This document shows, piece after piece, positions 26,693 to 34,870 of a DNA stretch of 55,506 nt. Positions within the stretch are counted from its first letter, which is position 1, and each line of letters begins with the position of its first letter. The position numbers and the translations under genes are program-made. The DNA is from Paenibacillus sp. VTT E-133291. GTDB taxonomy: Bacteria; Bacillota; Bacilli; Paenibacillales; Paenibacillaceae. The notes under the pieces are model-generated. The model ran no database searches and was not told the origin of the DNA. It worked only from the letters and a program-made list of their open reading frames with translations. Where the stretch lies: NCBI RefSeq assembly GCF_002264395.1, contig NZ_NFVA01000045.1:1-55506 (forward strand), written 5' to 3'.

Positions 26693-26787
26693 CGATATCT
26701 TCCCCCTTGGAAGGATTATGTGTTGTGCTCTACGTCTATAACTTTATCATCAGAGCGGATTCTGGGGGATGAACTACATTTGGGAAA

Positions 26788-27555
26788 CTATAGAACGTTT
26801 TTTGGTTCTTTGCGAAATTCATTTGGCGTGACGCCACACCACTTTTTGAAAATTTTAATAAAATAATTATCGTTCTCAAAGCCCACCTGCTGACCAATCT
26901 CACTAATCGTTAGCCTCGTCTCGGCAAGCAGCATTTTTCCAGCCTGAATACGCCGCTCTTGGATATAATTCGTCAACGTTTTCCCTGTCTTTTTCTTGAA
27001 TAAGTCACTTATATAGCTGGCATCCATTCGTATCAGCTCTGACATGGATTTGAGCGAGATGTCCTCAGAATAATGCTCTTCAATGTAAGCAATTATTTTG
27101 TTCATCTCCACATGGTCTGTCGGTCCCGTTTGTTGCTTCTCAGGAAACCATTTATCTGCCTTCTTCATCTTCACCATTCGCTCCAGCTCGGCATGAACCT
27201 TATCCATGGTCTGCTTCAAACCTTGTAGATCTAAAGATAGCTTCAGAATGTAGTCCGAAGCTCCAAATACGATTGCTTGCCGAGCGTATTCAAATTCACT
27301 CAATGCGGTCAACATTACAAATCGGCAGTCGAAGCCTTCCTCTCGCGCAACTTGAAGGAGCTTCACCCCATCCATCACTGGCATATTGATATCCGTCACT
27401 ACCACATCAGGTCGAAGCTCACGAATCATTTGTAAGCCTGCTTCTCCATTCTCCGCCTCACCTATAATTTCAAACGGGATTCCAGCCTTTAAGAATAACT
27501 TCCGTATACTTTTAACCGCGGGTTGTTCATCATCCACAATTAACGTTCTCCACAT
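26788..27555 (-). CDS. AraC-family response regulator (YesN type)
   Basis: The 255-residue protein has an N-terminal receiver domain (acidic pocket DD at 8-9, phosphoacceptor Asp55 in VVVTDINMP, Thr/Lys switch) and a C-terminal AraC DNA-binding domain (about 150-250: DISLKSMSELIRMDASYISD, then ISEIGQQVGFENDNYFIKIF). It overlaps the kinase gene by 16 nt, so the pair is co-translated. It most likely activates the adjacent sugar-uptake operon. Confidence 0.93.
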   Translation of the reverse strand: MWRTLIVDDEQPAVKSIRKLFLKAGIPFEIIGEAENGEAGLQMIRELRPDVVVTDINMPVMDGVKLLQVAREEGFDCRFVMLTALSEFEYARQAIVFGASDYILKLSLDLQGLKQTMDKVHAELERMVKMKKADKWFPEKQQTGPTDHVEMNKIIAYIEEHYSEDISLKSMSELIRMDASYISDLFKKKTGKTLTNYIQERRIQAGKMLLAETRLTISEIGQQVGFENDNYFIKIFKKWCGVTPNEFRKEPKNVL

Positions 27556-29345
27556 GTGAGCTTACCTCCATCGTAAGGTTTTGAAATAAGAAGTGGAAAA
27601 TGGATAATCACTTCAGTTCCTGTGTCTGATGATACAATATCCATGCCTGTCCGTTGATTCTTGAACAACAGCTCTAAGCTCTCCCTAATATTCTGAACAC
27701 CGATTCCTTTTCGTTTCCGTGCAGCCTTATTCAGCTGTGCTCTCTCTATCCCCATGCCGTTATCTTTAACCTGCAGATATAGTTGTTGTCCAGTCACCTT
27801 AGCGGAAATATCAATTTTCCCTTGTTTCACAGACTGACCGAAGCCGTGAATCAAGCTATTTTCAATTAAGGGCTGAAGACAGAATTTAGGGATTAATGCG
27901 TATTGCAGCTCCTCGTTGATATCATATTGAATCTCAATCCCATGTCCGAAGCGTTGCCGCTGAATCTCCATGTAAGATTCAATCAGTACGATCTCATCCT
28001 TTAACAGAATCAAATCCACTTCCGTATTTAATGTTGTTTCCAATATTTTGCCTAGTGCAACACAAATTTCATAAATTTCATCATCATCTTTATCTAAGGC
28101 GATACTCTTTATCGTATTCAATGTATTTAGTAGGAAATGCGGGTTCATCTGCGAGAGCAACACCTGAAATCGAACGAATTGCTTCTGTTTTTCTTCAAGC
28201 TGAAGTCGCTGCAACAGCTCATTTAAATCATGAATCATTATATTGAAACTCTGAGTCAGCGCAAGAATCTCTCCCCGCCCTTGCTCGGGTAATTTCATTT
28301 TGAGATTCGTTTTAGCGGTCATCTCCATCTTCTTCTGCAGCTTCTTTAGCGGCACTGTAATCGTCGATGATATAAAATAAGTTAATAGAACAAATAGCAG
28401 TAGTATGACTCCAAATACAGCAAAAAATCGTTGCTTCTGCTTGTACACCTCAAGAAATAGCTGATCTAGCTGTACCTTTTTAACGACATAACCATTCAAC
28501 TCTTCGATGTAGCTGTATGTGTATAAGCTTTTCTCCTTCGGATCGATGATGGATGCCGCACGCTCTTTCTGCCGCTGGTTGGCGCTCTTCACAATACTCT
28601 GCGCAATATCAGGTGAAAAGGTCTCATCCTTATCCGGATTAAGCATCACTCTCCCTGAGGCATCGAGCAGAAAAAAAGCCCCTTCCTGCTTACTCCCTAA
28701 CGTTGATCTAGTAAACCACTCCTCATAATCGATACTTAGTCTTGCATAGGCATAAATGTTAAAACCATTATCACGCATAACCTCATAGAGACTAAGCATT
28801 TTCTTACTTGTTGTACTTTCCCGGACTACATTATTCTTGTCATTCGGATTCCATATATATCGATTCGCTCCTTCTCGCTTCAATGCTTGAACCCAATCCT
28901 CCGATTGGATTTCGTCGTAGCTCAAGGTTTCCCTTGGCATAAAGGAAGTGTATGCGTTTCCATGAAGGTCGATTAAAGTATAATATACCGTCGCTCCACT
29001 CATGAAGAATGTATTTTCAATCGCTCCAAACTTGTTTTCAACGAGCTTTTTTCTCGTGATTTCATCAGATTGCTCGGGATTCTTCATTATCGATAAAATC
29101 GTTGTATCTTGTTCAAGTAATGACCCAGTTTTCATAACGAGACTCATGAGATCAACAAAACCATTCTTAATCCCAATAAGCTGCTCTATGTTCTTCGTTT
29201 CCGCATTATCCTGAAGCATTTGTTCTGTCTCTTTGAAGTTATACAGAACGAGCATGGCAATGGGTGATAGTACTAACAGTAAGAAAGCTAACAAAATCCG
29301 ATTCTTAAAGGTACTTGGCGTAAGTTTCAAATATAATCGCTTCAA
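27540..29345 (-). CDS. Sensor histidine kinase (YesM type)
   Basis: This membrane kinase has a first membrane segment (ILLAFLLLVLSPIAMLVLY), a ~250-residue extracellular sensor and a second membrane segment (FAVFGVILLLFVLLTYFIS). A HAMP domain follows (ITVPLKKLQKKMEMTAKTN). The His-containing kinase motif is QMNPHFLLNTLNTIKSIA, and the ATPase domain (GFGQSVKQG, KDNGMGIERAQ, GIGVQNIRESL) ends the protein. I chose the TTG at 29345 because AAGGGGAG lies 7 nt upstream; the upstream extension is Lys/Cys-rich and unlike the family. It signals to the AraC regulator next to it. The ligand is probably the transported sugar or its binding protein. Confidence 0.9.
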   Translation of the reverse strand: MKRLYLKLTPSTFKNRILLAFLLLVLSPIAMLVLYNFKETEQMLQDNAETKNIEQLIGIKNGFVDLMSLVMKTGSLLEQDTTILSIMKNPEQSDEITRKKLVENKFGAIENTFFMSGATVYYTLIDLHGNAYTSFMPRETLSYDEIQSEDWVQALKREGANRYIWNPNDKNNVVRESTTSKKMLSLYEVMRDNGFNIYAYARLSIDYEEWFTRSTLGSKQEGAFFLLDASGRVMLNPDKDETFSPDIAQSIVKSANQRQKERAASIIDPKEKSLYTYSYIEELNGYVVKKVQLDQLFLEVYKQKQRFFAVFGVILLLFVLLTYFISSTITVPLKKLQKKMEMTAKTNLKMKLPEQGRGEILALTQSFNIMIHDLNELLQRLQLEEKQKQFVRFQVLLSQMNPHFLLNTLNTIKSIALDKDDDEIYEICVALGKILETTLNTEVDLILLKDEIVLIESYMEIQRQRFGHGIEIQYDINEELQYALIPKFCLQPLIENSLIHGFGQSVKQGKIDISAKVTGQQLYLQVKDNGMGIERAQLNKAARKRKGIGVQNIRESLELLFKNQRTGMDIVSSDTGTEVIIHFPLLISKPYDGGKLTCGER

Positions 29346-29475
29346 ACGAAAACTCCCCTTACATTTTTTGTGCATACACTTCGTTTGATAATTTTTCAAG
29401 CCGCAGCTCTCGCGCTATCTTTTTGTCTTCACCAAAAGCGGCTCTTCTCCCCTTTTATTCTAAACTTCTCCTGCT

Positions 29476-29510
29476 AAAAAAAATAGAGCCGGGATTACCT
29501 CCCAGCTCTA
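29476..29510 (-). terminator. Terminator of the nitroreductase gene
   Basis: On the minus strand AGAGCTGGG-aggtaat-CCCGGCTCT is followed by eight T, about 20 nt past the stop. Confidence 0.9.
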
Positions 29511-29528
29511 CCTAATCTTATTCTTTTA

Positions 29529-30170
29529 TTAGAACGTATTCCATTTCGTTACCTCATCCACGGATAGTCGAACCGTAGGACGCCCAGGCTTCGCAGCCTT
29601 ACCCAGCGCTATCAACATAATATTCTCATAGCTTACGGGTACATTAAAGGCTTCGTTTAATTTCACTGCATCATAGCCACCCATTGCCACGGTATCATAC
29701 CCCTTCGCACGTGCGGCAAGCATCAGTTGCATACTTACTAATCCACCATCAACATGAACGATCTTCTTCAAGGTTTCCTCGCTCATACTACGGTAGCCGT
29801 TATCTACTGAATTGATCATCATGGTCTTCACTTCATCTGTCATAAAACCCGCTTCAACCGAGCGTGAATAAATTTTTTCGCCTTCATTAAACCACTCCAA
29901 ATCACCGAATACGGCAATAACCGCAGAGGCATCTGCAATCTGCTGCTGATTATAAGCGATAGGAAGTAGCTTATCCTTCAAATCCTGCTCATCAATAACC
30001 AGGAACCGCCAAGGCTGCAAGTTGCTAGAGGATGGCGATGTGATCGCTACTTTCAGAATATCTTCAATTTCTTCTTTCGAAATTTTGACGGCTGGATCAT
30101 AATAACGTACAGAACGACGATCCTCTAATACCGTGAAAAAATCCTGTTGTTTCTCAACCTGTGTAGACAT
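29529..30170 (-). CDS. NAD(P)H-dependent FMN nitroreductase family protein
   Basis: This 213-residue flavoprotein has the FMN-binding start VLEDRRSVRYYDPAV, the helix ILKVAITSPSSSNLQPWRFL (FMN phosphate contacts) and the C-terminal IALGKAAKPGRPTVRL. Members reduce nitro, quinone or electrophilic compounds. GGAGGAG precedes the ATG by 9 nt. The adjacent Rrf2 regulator and twin operators suggest induction by redox or electrophile stress. Confidence 0.92.
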   Translation of the reverse strand: MSTQVEKQQDFFTVLEDRRSVRYYDPAVKISKEEIEDILKVAITSPSSSNLQPWRFLVIDEQDLKDKLLPIAYNQQQIADASAVIAVFGDLEWFNEGEKIYSRSVEAGFMTDEVKTMMINSVDNGYRSMSEETLKKIVHVDGGLVSMQLMLAARAKGYDTVAMGGYDAVKLNEAFNVPVSYENIMLIALGKAAKPGRPTVRLSVDEVTKWNTF

Positions 30171-30197
30171 ATAAATTACTCCTCCAATATTATCTTT

Positions 30198-30219
30198 ACT
30201 GTGTCTAATTTATCACAGT
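30198..30219. promoter_or_regulatory. Operator 1, ACTGTG-N10-CACAGT
   Basis: This perfect inverted repeat (30198-30203 / 30214-30219) lies just downstream of the predicted promoter of the nitroreductase gene. It is one of a pair in identical format. It probably binds the neighbouring Rrf2 regulator. Confidence 0.65.
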
Positions 30220-30236
30220 TAAGACCTACGACCTTA

Positions 30237-30258
30237 ACTGTGTTATATTACGCACAGT
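30237..30258. promoter_or_regulatory. Operator 2, ACTGTG-N10-CACAGT
   Basis: This is the second perfect copy (30237-30242 / 30253-30258), centred 39 bp from operator 1. It overlaps the -10 box, so binding would block RNA polymerase. Between the two copies, the half-sites also form CACAGTTAAG-N9-CTTAACTGTG. Confidence 0.7.
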
Positions 30259-30284
30259 ATATTCCTGATAAGTTAAACTGTCAA
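30256..30284 (-). promoter_or_regulatory. Sigma-A promoter of the nitroreductase gene
   Basis: TTGACA, a 17-nt spacer and TATACT form a near-perfect promoter. The TGA stop of rrf2 lies inside the -35 hexamer, so the gene end and promoter are nested. Confidence 0.85.
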
Positions 30285-30742
30285 TAGAGCTCATAAGTTC
30301 GCTCTAGCAAGTCCAGAATCGTATATCTCTGCAATGTATTGTATATACTTTGGTCCATTTCTTCAGTCAGCTCTTCAATAATAGACTTCATCTTAGTTCC
30401 AAATAAATGTTCCCCTGTTGCATCTAACATGATCTGACAACGTGTTTCTGCAATCTGAAGTGCATGGTATACTTCCCCGAGCAAAATGGTCTCCGCAGGA
30501 CGGCTTAACTTATATCCGCCATCACGTCCTTCACGCGTTTCAAGGATGCCAGCACCTGCTAAGACAGATAGAATTCGTCGCAGAAGTGTCGCCTCGGATT
30601 GAATCGATCCCGCAATATCATTACTCGTGCACGTTGTATTCTCCTTGGCAAGGATCACCAACGCTTGAAGCGCTAAGCTAAATGTCTTATAGGTAGAGGG
30701 GCAGGATTTAATTTGCTTCTTGATAGATGACTGATCTTGCAT
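30281..30742 (-). CDS. Rrf2-family transcriptional regulator
   Basis: The 153-residue dimeric winged-helix regulator has an N-terminal DNA-binding part (YKTFSLALQALVILAKENT, then IAGSIQSEATLLRRILSVLA and EGRDGGYKLSRPAE). The canonical RGxxGG-type turn is GRDGGYKLS. A single Cys near 100 (ETRCQIM) is not the typical three-Cys iron-sulfur set of IscR or NsrR, so a cluster is unlikely. It more likely resembles redox- or electrophile-sensing YwnA/SaiR-like members. It is probably the repressor of the nitroreductase operon through the twin operators. Confidence 0.87.
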   Translation of the reverse strand: MQDQSSIKKQIKSCPSTYKTFSLALQALVILAKENTTCTSNDIAGSIQSEATLLRRILSVLAGAGILETREGRDGGYKLSRPAETILLGEVYHALQIAETRCQIMLDATGEHLFGTKMKSIIEELTEEMDQSIYNTLQRYTILDLLERTYELY

Positions 30743-30821
30743 ATTCCCTTTTCCTCCTTCGGCAGTGCGATATTCCCCTGCATTTTATCGTAAACATTGC
30801 CTTGTCGCAAGCCTTCAAATA

Positions 30822-30872
30822 AGAAAACTCCCCCACCATTTCACCTTTCCGGTGGGTATACGGTGGGGGAGA
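30822..30872 (-). terminator. Terminator of lepA
   Basis: On the minus strand CTCCCCCACC and GGTGGGGGAG pair around an inner hairpin, then TTTTC follows. It lies about 30 nt after the lepA stop. Confidence 0.9.
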
Positions 30873-30897
30873 CTTCATCCTGGATGCTCCAGATTTG

Positions 30898-32712
30898 TTA
30901 TTCGTCGATTTTCAGTACGGCCATGAATGCTTCTTGTGGTACCTCGACACTGCCGACTTGCTTCATGCGTTTCTTACCTTCTTTTTGTTTCTCAAGCAGC
31001 TTACGCTTACGCGAAATATCACCGCCGTAACATTTAGCAAGTACGTTTTTGCGCATCGCCTTAACGGTTTCACGCGCAACGACCTTCGTACCCACAGAGG
31101 CTTGAATCGGCACTTCGAACATTTGGCGAGGGATAATCCCACGTAGTTTCTCACAGATGATACGACCGCGGTTGTATGCACGATCACGGTGAACGATAAA
31201 GGACAAGGCATCAACCTGCTCATTGTTAAGCAAGATATCCATCTTGACCAGATTCGAACGACGGTACCCGCAAATTTCATAGTCGTAGGATGCATAACCT
31301 TTTGTACCTGATTTCAACTGATCAAAGAAATCATAAACGATTTCAGACAGTGGGATCTCGTAAGTAATCGTTACACGGTTAGTATCAAGATACTCCATAT
31401 TTACGAACTCGCCACGTTTGTTCTGACACAGCTCCATTACAGTACCTACAAAGTCGTTAGGCACGATGATTGCTGCTTTAACATAAGGCTCTTCAATGTA
31501 GTCAATCGTTCCGATTTCCGGATAATGTGACGGGTTGTCAATTTGAATCATTTCGCCATTGGTCAGCATGATTCGATAAATAACACTCGGTGCAGTTGTA
31601 ATCAGCGGCAAATTGAACTCGCGCTCAATCCGCTCTTGAATGATCTCCATATGCAAGAGTCCAAGGAATCCGCAACGGAAACCAAATCCAAGCGCGCTCG
31701 AGCTTTCCGGCTCAAAGCTTAGCGAAGCATCATTCAGCTGGAGCTTCTCAAGTGCCTCACGAAGATCGTTATAATCGGAGGTTTCAATAGGATATAACCC
31801 GCAATATACCATCGGGTTGATCTTACGGTAGCCTGGTAGCGGCTCAGCAGTAGGATTCTTTGCGTCAGTGACAGTATCACCGACACGGGTATCTCCAACA
31901 TGCTTGATCCCAGCTACGATAAATCCAACATCCCCGATGTTCAATTCATCGACAATGGTCATACGCGGCATAAATGCACCAACTTCAATGACCTCGAAGG
32001 TCTTCTCCGTTGCCATCATCTTAATCTTCGATCCCGCACGGATCTTCCCGTCCATTACGCGCACATAGACGATAACACCTTTGTAAGGATCGTAATGAGA
32101 GTCAAAGATCAACGCTTTAAGCGGCTCTTCTGAATTACCGGATGGCGCAGGAACCTGCTTCACCACCTGCTCCAGAATTTCCTTGATCCCGATACCGGCT
32201 TTGGCAGAGGCCATTACCGCTTCACTGGTATCCAGTCCGATAACATCCTCAATCTCCTGCTTTACCCGGTCTGGGTCAGCGTTTGGTAGATCAATTTTGT
32301 TGAGGACAGGCAGAATTTCCAGGTTGTTATCCAGCGCAAGATACACATTGGCAAGCGTCTGTGCTTCAATCCCTTGTGCCGCATCTACTACGAGCAACGC
32401 GCCTTCGCATGCTGCAAGACTGCGGGAAACCTCATAGGTGAAATCGACGTGCCCCGGTGTATCAATCAAGTTGAGATAGTATTCTACACCATCGTCTGCA
32501 CGATAGGTTAAACGTACGGCTTGCAGCTTGATTGTGATACCGCGTTCGCGCTCCAGATCCATCTGATCGAGTACCTGTTCCTGCATTTCACGCGTGGTTA
32601 GTGCCCCCGTGTATTCCAAAATGCGGTCAGCTAGTGTCGATTTACCATGGTCTATATGTGCAATAATCGAGAAATTGCGAATTTGTTGTTGTCTTTTCTG
32701 AACGTCAGTCAT
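30898..32712 (-). CDS. lepA: Elongation factor 4 (LepA)
   Basis: EF4 is a ribosome-associated GTPase that back-translocates or remodels stalled ribosomes. The 604-residue protein has the G domain (AHIDHGKST at about 18-26, DTPGHVDFTYEV, NKIDLPNADP), domain II, the EF-G-like domains and the family-specific C-terminal domain with IGGDISRKRKLLEKQKEGKK-like sequence (CYGGDISRKRKLLEKQKEGK). It starts at ATG. In Bacillus it lies directly before hemW, but here 10 kb separates them. Confidence 0.97.
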   Translation of the reverse strand: MTDVQKRQQQIRNFSIIAHIDHGKSTLADRILEYTGALTTREMQEQVLDQMDLERERGITIKLQAVRLTYRADDGVEYYLNLIDTPGHVDFTYEVSRSLAACEGALLVVDAAQGIEAQTLANVYLALDNNLEILPVLNKIDLPNADPDRVKQEIEDVIGLDTSEAVMASAKAGIGIKEILEQVVKQVPAPSGNSEEPLKALIFDSHYDPYKGVIVYVRVMDGKIRAGSKIKMMATEKTFEVIEVGAFMPRMTIVDELNIGDVGFIVAGIKHVGDTRVGDTVTDAKNPTAEPLPGYRKINPMVYCGLYPIETSDYNDLREALEKLQLNDASLSFEPESSSALGFGFRCGFLGLLHMEIIQERIEREFNLPLITTAPSVIYRIMLTNGEMIQIDNPSHYPEIGTIDYIEEPYVKAAIIVPNDFVGTVMELCQNKRGEFVNMEYLDTNRVTITYEIPLSEIVYDFFDQLKSGTKGYASYDYEICGYRRSNLVKMDILLNNEQVDALSFIVHRDRAYNRGRIICEKLRGIIPRQMFEVPIQASVGTKVVARETVKAMRKNVLAKCYGGDISRKRKLLEKQKEGKKRMKQVGSVEVPQEAFMAVLKIDE

Positions 32713-32793
32713 TCCTTACCCCCACAGACAGCCTGATATTAATCCACTTATTATAACAGTACAAGCTTACTCCATCAATCCCGCCCTTACGTA

Positions 32794-32842
32794 AAACAGA
32801 AGAAACAGCTATTCACGTACCCGTGAAATAACTGTTTCTCCT
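32794..32842 (-). terminator. Probable terminator after the YqxA-like gene
   Basis: On the minus strand GAGAAACAGTTATTTCACG and CGTGAATAGCTGTTTCTTC pair with a tiny loop, then CTGTTTTACG follows. The arm sequence also resembles the dispersed palindrome family. Confidence 0.65.
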
Positions 32843-32846
32843 GAAA

Positions 32847-33332
32847 TCATTGTGATTCTTCCGCAGAATCGAACAATGAGACTACCCAGCGTATGCCCTT
32901 CTGAGAAGCCTGCTGCAAAAGGCCTGCCGTTTTATCCGCTATCACATCGACTGTCGGCTTTTGTTCCTCGGGAATCAGAATCTGCTCCGGAGTTTTCGTA
33001 TTATCCCCATCTACCACTTGCTGAGGAAGATCTTCAGTTGGCGCAGGATTGCTATTCTGAGGCAATGGAGAAACAGGCGTATATGCACCTGTGATAGGGT
33101 CGATCACCATCGGAACATACACATAAGTCTGCCCACCTTGTGCAACCCCATTCTTAATCGGCTGAGATTGCATGCCCGTCACTTGACTGGTTGGCGTAGT
33201 CGATAGGTCGGTCCAGCCTGGCAGCAGCTTAGAGACGGTTGCGCCTCCGCTGCCACTGAACTGCATACCTAACAGTATGCCAACCCCTGCCCAAATACCG
33301 ACCATAACCAGTTTTTTACCGAAACGAGACAT
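32847..33332 (-). CDS. YqxA-like (DUF3679) membrane protein
   Basis: The 161-residue protein has one N-terminal membrane segment (LVMVGIWAGVGILLGMQF), a Pro/Thr/Gln-rich middle and a C-terminal helix (VIADKTAGLLQQASQKGIRW). Its position between spoIIP and lepA matches yqxA in B. subtilis, and the ends fit DUF3679. The function is unknown. I chose the ATG at 33332 because AAGGAG lies 8 nt upstream. Confidence 0.75.
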   Translation of the reverse strand: MSRFGKKLVMVGIWAGVGILLGMQFSGSGGATVSKLLPGWTDLSTTPTSQVTGMQSQPIKNGVAQGGQTYVYVPMVIDPITGAYTPVSPLPQNSNPAPTEDLPQQVVDGDNTKTPEQILIPEEQKPTVDVIADKTAGLLQQASQKGIRWVVSLFDSAEESQ

Positions 33333-33395
33333 GTAATCCACTCCTTCTTAAATACTTGGTAATAAGGTTGTTTATTCTAATGAAATATCTATAGC

Positions 33396-34712
33396 TTAAG
33401 AAGCTCCGTTCGACTTTTGAGGTGCTGTAGCATTTACCTTCTCCGAGTCATGACTGCTCCAGTACACATCCGCAATAGCATCTGCCAAAATATCAGCCGT
33501 ACGCTTTAATTCCTCTGCTGTATTATCAATACCGCCCACTTCAATCAAGACACTATTAGGTGAGAGGGTTTGGTTGTACTCCCCGTTGTTTCCTTTACCC
33601 GCAGCTTTTCCCCATATTCCGCGAGATATTCCTGGGTAACTCTTTTCAATCGTTTGATGAATCTTGTTTGCAAACTCTTCGTTCTTCTTCCAATCTTTAT
33701 TCGCATGTCCAATAATAAAATACACCTGAGCGTAACTTTTCCCATCAATCGTTGCAGTTGTTTTGCCGTGACGCTGTGAGTCGCGGTGAATGTCGATAAG
33801 TTCACTCATTTCTTGATTTGTGCTCATCGCTGATTTAACCAACATTCGGGAATACTTATAGGAAAAATTCCAGTTATAGTCGGCAATTTTAGTTGGAAAA
33901 TCATCTTTGGCATGAACGGTACCAATTCCGCGTTGTTCCAATCTTTTCGTAATATATGATCCTACCAGCATTACATTTTTAGAAGAAACTGCCGAGCTTG
34001 GATTTTCGTTCGCTACGCCTAGTAGAGGGTTAAAGGCCTCCCGTGGATGTGAATGATAGATAAGGATCCGTTTAACCGAGGTGTCCTTGGGATTATCTGT
34101 CTCGCTTTGCGGATCACTCTTATCCGTACCTCCTGCAGCTGCTGATGGCTCAGGAGATGGAGCTATCGTCGCTTCAGGCTGCTGTGCTGGGGGATCTTCA
34201 GGCTTGTCCACTTCGTTTGGAGCAGACGGATCAACTTCTTCCCCGCCCTCAGCAAGTTCATCCGTTCCCGGATGATAGTCAACAGGTGCTCCTGTAGAGC
34301 CGCCTGAGCCTTGTCGCAAAAGAAATGGATCATCCGCTGCCAAGCCTGGCACTTCACGAGAGACTAAACTCTTCGGATCACTTGGATTCACACTGGTCAG
34401 CAATTGAAATACAAAGGAAGTTACTTTTTCACCTGAAAAAGCGGAAGGCTCTTTCCCCTGCGGTAAATGCGGTACTTCCATCCCCAACAGCTCCATGAAA
34501 AATCCACTGGATAGCGAGGCCGCAAGCCCCTTCATAGATGGAATGGGTGAAGAGTTCAACTTCTGTCCGGCCAAACCGCCAGCTCCAAGCAGCATAAAAA
34601 ATACTAGCGAACCTCCGGCGAGCAGCAGCATCGTTCTTCCCAGCGATAAAGCATCCAGCACTCTTCCACGTAAACGGCCGATGTTCCAAAGCTGAAACCA
34701 TTTTTTATTCAT
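33396..34712 (-). CDS. spoIIP: Stage II sporulation protein P (SpoIIP)
   Basis: SpoIIP is an amidase/endopeptidase that, with SpoIID and SpoIIM, degrades septal peptidoglycan during engulfment. The 438-residue protein has an N-terminal membrane anchor (TMLLLAGGSLVFFMLLGAGG), a long low-complexity Pro/Ser/Asp spacer and the catalytic domain. That domain shows ILIYHSHPREAF (zinc His near residue 220), IDIHRDSQRHG and NSVLIEVGGIDNT. GGAGGAGG precedes the ATG. It shows that the organism makes endospores. Confidence 0.95.
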   Translation of the reverse strand: MNKKWFQLWNIGRLRGRVLDALSLGRTMLLLAGGSLVFFMLLGAGGLAGQKLNSSPIPSMKGLAASLSSGFFMELLGMEVPHLPQGKEPSAFSGEKVTSFVFQLLTSVNPSDPKSLVSREVPGLAADDPFLLRQGSGGSTGAPVDYHPGTDELAEGGEEVDPSAPNEVDKPEDPPAQQPEATIAPSPEPSAAAGGTDKSDPQSETDNPKDTSVKRILIYHSHPREAFNPLLGVANENPSSAVSSKNVMLVGSYITKRLEQRGIGTVHAKDDFPTKIADYNWNFSYKYSRMLVKSAMSTNQEMSELIDIHRDSQRHGKTTATIDGKSYAQVYFIIGHANKDWKKNEEFANKIHQTIEKSYPGISRGIWGKAAGKGNNGEYNQTLSPNSVLIEVGGIDNTAEELKRTADILADAIADVYWSSHDSEKVNATAPQKSNGAS

Positions 34713-34811
34713 TATATTTATGTCCTCCTCCAGCCCTCTGTAATCTCTTATACTCCAAATCTATGAGCGAAAGAGTAGTAGTAGAACCGTAAATGAGAGA
34801 ATTGACATAAA

Positions 34812-34857
34812 GCCCGCACAGGATACTGTACATCAGCATCCCGCCGGACTGTGTGCT
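34812..34857 (-). terminator. Weak hairpin after gpr, possible terminator
   Basis: On the minus strand GCACACAG...GGGAT...ATCC-TGTGC, followed by GGGCTTTAT. The stem has several gaps. It may end gpr and insulate spoIIP. Confidence 0.4.
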
Positions 34858-34870
34858 AGCTATGATTCAA

